The notes under the pieces: generated by a model | Databases searched by the model: none | What the model was told of the DNA's origin: nothing | The model's input: the letters and a program-made list of their open reading frames with translations, nothing else | Program-made: the position numbers and the translations under genes | Shown here: positions 61,375-64,000 of the stretch, piece after piece | Layout of the letters: each line of letters starts with the position of its first letter | How positions within the stretch are numbered: the first letter of the stretch is position 1 | From: Phytophthora colocasiae | Lineage: Eukaryota; Oomycota; Peronosporomycetes; Peronosporales; Peronosporaceae | Length of the DNA stretch: 64,000 bases | Direction: 5' to 3' | NCBI GenBank assembly: GCA_018806915.1 | Contig: JAGKQI010000045.1 | Location: forward strand, 124,001 to 188,000

Positions 61375-64000
61375 CTACAAGTCCAAGTCCAAACTGCCCC
61401 GTGCGAGATTCGCAGCTTCTTTTGCCTGTTGGAGAGCGTTGATCGAGTCAAAGTAGCGTGTCAACTGTTGGCGCAGACTGTGATCTTGCTCACGTAGCTT
61501 CTTCATAGCTGCAACAGACACATCACCGTTCACGTCTTGACTCAGCACAGCTGATGTTGAGTCCAGGAGCGCGTCGATAAGGTTGTACGGGATCCAAATC
61601 GCCATTTTGGTCTGGAAACTATTGAGTAGGAGGTTCTCCACCAGCTCCAAGCCTTCAAGCAACAAGCCATGCGTCAGATACAGCTGCAGAAGTTTGGCTG
61701 GGTTTCCTTCCGTCAACAGCTTGGTGAGCCAATCGGGCAAAGCGAGCTTACGGCCCTGTTGCTGCCAGAAGTCCAACACCGTCTCAGCTGCAACCTCGTA
61801 CTGTTCCAGTGACTTTGAGTTCATCAGTAGCATCTCCAGCAACTCCCACAACAGGTCACTATCAACGCGAGAAATGGATGAGGCTGGGTGTTCACTAGCC
61901 ACACAGTAGCGAGCCATCGACTTAGTCAAGTTCGTCTTGGAGCCTCTGCTCGCAATATCAGCGGCGATTTCGATTGAACGCACTCCAGCTCTCCGACGTT
62001 CAGCCAATGTTGTATTCGAGTTGTTGCAACTGCTGTGAACAGCATCCACCAACAACGCAACCACTTCATCTCCGTCCATCGTACTAAGCAAGATGCTTTC
62101 CGAGTGGCCAAGAGCTAACAAACGCAACTTGCCGTCCAGCACTGCCACCTCCTTGTTCATATCCTCTAGAGTGACCACACTTAAACTCGACTTCTCCTTT
62201 GAAATATCCACGACAGAACGCTTGAGCTCCTCCGTGTGCAGCTTACGCACAACCCAGCGATTTTCAATAGGAAGTGCTTGCAGTGCGTTGCAAGCTGCAT
62301 TCAGCGCATTCCGCTGCGCCTCGAGAGCAGTCTTGGATGTAGAAACGGCCAGGCGCAGACGAAGTGCAAGAGCGTAGAGAGAAGACGCCGCGTTGGCAGG
62401 CTGCTGCTTGCGCATGTAGAAGGTAAACAGCAGGTTGTAGTACCGAACAGCACCTGCATCCAGCCCGTCGCCATGAATTACCGTCGCGTTGGCCGCCTGC
62501 CACAAAATGTACTTCTCCACGTGCGACTCCAGTGACCCCCACTGCAGCTCACAAATGAGGTCCAGGTGGCCATAACGGTAGAGCTCCTTCACCAGGTAGT
62601 TCACACACTCACTAGCTGTGTCTTCAGCATCGGAATTAGAACCTAAGGCGGCCGACAGTTCCGCTGTGTGCATGAGCGCAAGATGCGCATCACGGAACAG
62701 CCGTTCCTCCACGGAATACTTGAACACGTTGACCCAAATGAACGACTGCACCGCGAAGCTCTGGTCGCCGCCGTCATGATGAGCCAAGTGGCTGAGAGCT
62801 TGTGTCACCACAGTCCAGAGGAAGCTTAGTAGCTGGTCGTAGTGGCCACGTGGCACCGTCTCCTTCAGCAACCCCACCACGTCGTAGATGAACTGCTCCA
62901 GAAATTTCTCCGACTGAGACTTGTGGGCTCTTTCCACAAAGAAATTGGACAGGCAGATACTGAAGCAACGAGTAGCCTGGAGGAAGCACCAGCGAGCGTG
63001 GGTGCGTGCTTCTTCGTCATCGTGAGCACGAGCAGCAGCTTCTTGACCTTCGCACGCCAGGCATTCACCGATTGAACGCACATACTGGTGCACCTGCTCA
63101 CTCTTTTGCGAACCACCGTCCTTAGAGCCGTGTAAGCTAATATCGCTGAGGTTGCAGCAGAACATAGCGCGTAGTAGACGGAACTGCTTGCGCTTCTGAA
63201 GGAAACGCACCAGCGAGTCGTTTGGCTGGGACACAAACTGTAAAATCTCGCGCGTAAATGTAGCCATAACCTCCTGGGCTTCTTCACTGCGTACGTTGTT
63301 ATTGGCGCTAGCCAACTGTAGAACGGAGAGTGCTCGCTTGAAACTCCCAGAAGCGTTGAGCTTCCTGTTCACATCCAAAAGGAACAACTGAAGCAGTGGC
63401 GGCATGAGTGTAGCTGACGTGATGGCAGGATCCGCGTCGGCGATTGGTTGAGTGATACCCTGGTTAGCTATCCACCGACTGAGTCGCCAACGCTGATACA
63501 CAGTGATAGACTTGGGTAAATACACTTGTACGATCTTACTCAGCGTCGTAGAGCTCAAGAAAGGAGGCCGAGTGTCCACCAAATACGCCAGCAAGAGCAC
63601 GACGCGAAGAGACTGATTGCACATCTCGTCGATTGTCCGTGACGCCACTTGATCAAACGCGAAGCTCATTTCATGGCCGGCGAAGAACGCACGACGTGTG
63701 GTAGAGTAATAATCGGCATCTGTCATCACACAGTCCTCCTTGTCCATTTCTTCATCACTGGCATCATGTTCACGCTTGGGTGAGGACGCTTTGCCTCGCC
63801 AAAGTTCGAATGGGAACAAATGCTCCACCAGGTCGCGGAAAACTTGTTCTTGGAAGGATGAATCGCCGCCAAGAAGCTTACTAAGGCGGAGAATTGAACG
63901 CGTCAGGATCAACTCCGCGCTGATAGTTGCAGAACCACCTACGAAATCTGGATTCAGGCCGAGACGGACGCAGTGACGCGCCAAAGCCACGAACGATTCC
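61375..64000 (-). CDS. NUP160-like nucleoporin, C-terminal part
   Basis: 874 codons, open to the right edge, so the N-terminal beta-propeller half is outside the window. Human NUP160 is about 1,430 residues. Diagnostic segments near the C-terminus: LPDWLTKLLTEGNPAKLLQL, YLTHGLLLEGLELVENLL, then MAIWIPYNLIDALLDST, matching the LPxWL, LLRLYL and WLPYxxIDxLL pattern of the NUP160 helical domain. NRWVVRKLHTEEL and VTLEDMNKEVAVLDGKLRL also fit. NUP160 is a scaffold subunit of the Y-complex (NUP107-160) of the nuclear pore. No intron is seen. The gene is apparently functional and marks the edge of the repeat-rich block. Confidence 0.85.
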   Translation of the reverse strand, partial: ESFVALARHCVRLGLNPDFVGGSATISAELILTRSILRLSKLLGGDSSFQEQVFRDLVEHLFPFELWRGKASSPKREHDASDEEMDKEDCVMTDADYYSTTRRAFFAGHEMSFAFDQVASRTIDEMCNQSLRVVLLLAYLVDTRPPFLSSTTLSKIVQVYLPKSITVYQRWRLSRWIANQGITQPIADADPAITSATLMPPLLQLFLLDVNRKLNASGSFKRALSVLQLASANNNVRSEEAQEVMATFTREILQFVSQPNDSLVRFLQKRKQFRLLRAMFCCNLSDISLHGSKDGGSQKSEQVHQYVRSIGECLACEGQEAAARAHDDEEARTHARWCFLQATRCFSICLSNFFVERAHKSQSEKFLEQFIYDVVGLLKETVPRGHYDQLLSFLWTVVTQALSHLAHHDGGDQSFAVQSFIWVNVFKYSVEERLFRDAHLALMHTAELSAALGSNSDAEDTASECVNYLVKELYRYGHLDLICELQWGSLESHVEKYILWQAANATVIHGDGLDAGAVRYYNLLFTFYMRKQQPANAASSLYALALRLRLAVSTSKTALEAQRNALNAACNALQALPIENRWVVRKLHTEELKRSVVDISKEKSSLSVVTLEDMNKEVAVLDGKLRLLALGHSESILLSTMDGDEVVALLVDAVHSSCNNSNTTLAERRRAGVRSIEIAADIASRGSKTNLTKSMARYCVASEHPASSISRVDSDLLWELLEMLLMNSKSLEQYEVAAETVLDFWQQQGRKLALPDWLTKLLTEGNPAKLLQLYLTHGLLLEGLELVENLLLNSFQTKMAIWIPYNLIDALLDSTSAVLSQDVNGDVSVAAMKKLREQDHSLRQQLTRYFDSINALQQAKEAANLARGSLDLDL

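Overview
The window reads as oomycete nuclear DNA, most likely Phytophthora or a close relative. The main grounds are a Crinkler (CRN) effector gene, oomycete-type LTR retrotransposons, a few very short introns, and conserved eukaryotic genes (NOC1/CEBPZ, NUP160) in a gene-poor, repeat-rich setting. There are no rRNA or tRNA genes and no bacterial features. All assignments rest on motif recognition; no database search was run.

Layout. (1) 1-1771: an unassigned partial reading frame on the minus strand, then a fragment of a NOC1/CEBPZ-like ribosome-biogenesis gene. (2) 1772-54358: one Ty1/copia element (minus strand) inserted in that gene with a 5-bp target duplication (ACTCG). Nested inside it at 7112-52391 is a large Ty3/gypsy element A (minus strand, 4-bp duplication CATC). 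Inside A are a second copy of the same family in the opposite orientation, element B (31462-48948, duplication TCTG), and an unrelated Ty3/gypsy element C (20078-28484, duplication GGTGA). (3) 54375-55918: an internally deleted PIF/Harbinger DNA transposon with TAA duplications. (4) 55922-56313: the C-terminal end of the same NOC1 gene. (5) 56733-58778: a CRN effector with a P-loop NTPase region. (6) 58780-61374: decayed fragments of a transporter-like gene, a TIR-bounded repeat and a GC-rich tandem repeat. (7) 61375-64000: the C-terminal part of a NUP160-like nucleoporin running off the right edge.

How the parts work. Elements A and B share a long and unusual plan: LTRs of about 1.9 kb, a tRNA primer site, a gag of about 1,175 residues, an in-frame UAG, a three-knuckle nucleocapsid, a -1 frameshift signal (GTTAAAC, 6-nt spacer, stem-loop), protease, reverse transcriptase with a repeat-rich insertion before YIDD, two RNase H-like domains, integrase and chromodomain. 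An antisense ORF of about 1,000 codons then lies between pol and the 3' LTR. Element C uses a different frameshift site (AAAAAAC, 7-nt spacer, 9-bp hairpin) and also carries an antisense ORF between pol and the 3' LTR. Almost all of C, both LTRs and coding DNA, consists of consecutive short perfect inverted repeats. This hairpin texture and the antisense ORFs are the most unusual signals in the window. Most element ORFs carry lesions, but different copies are broken at different places.
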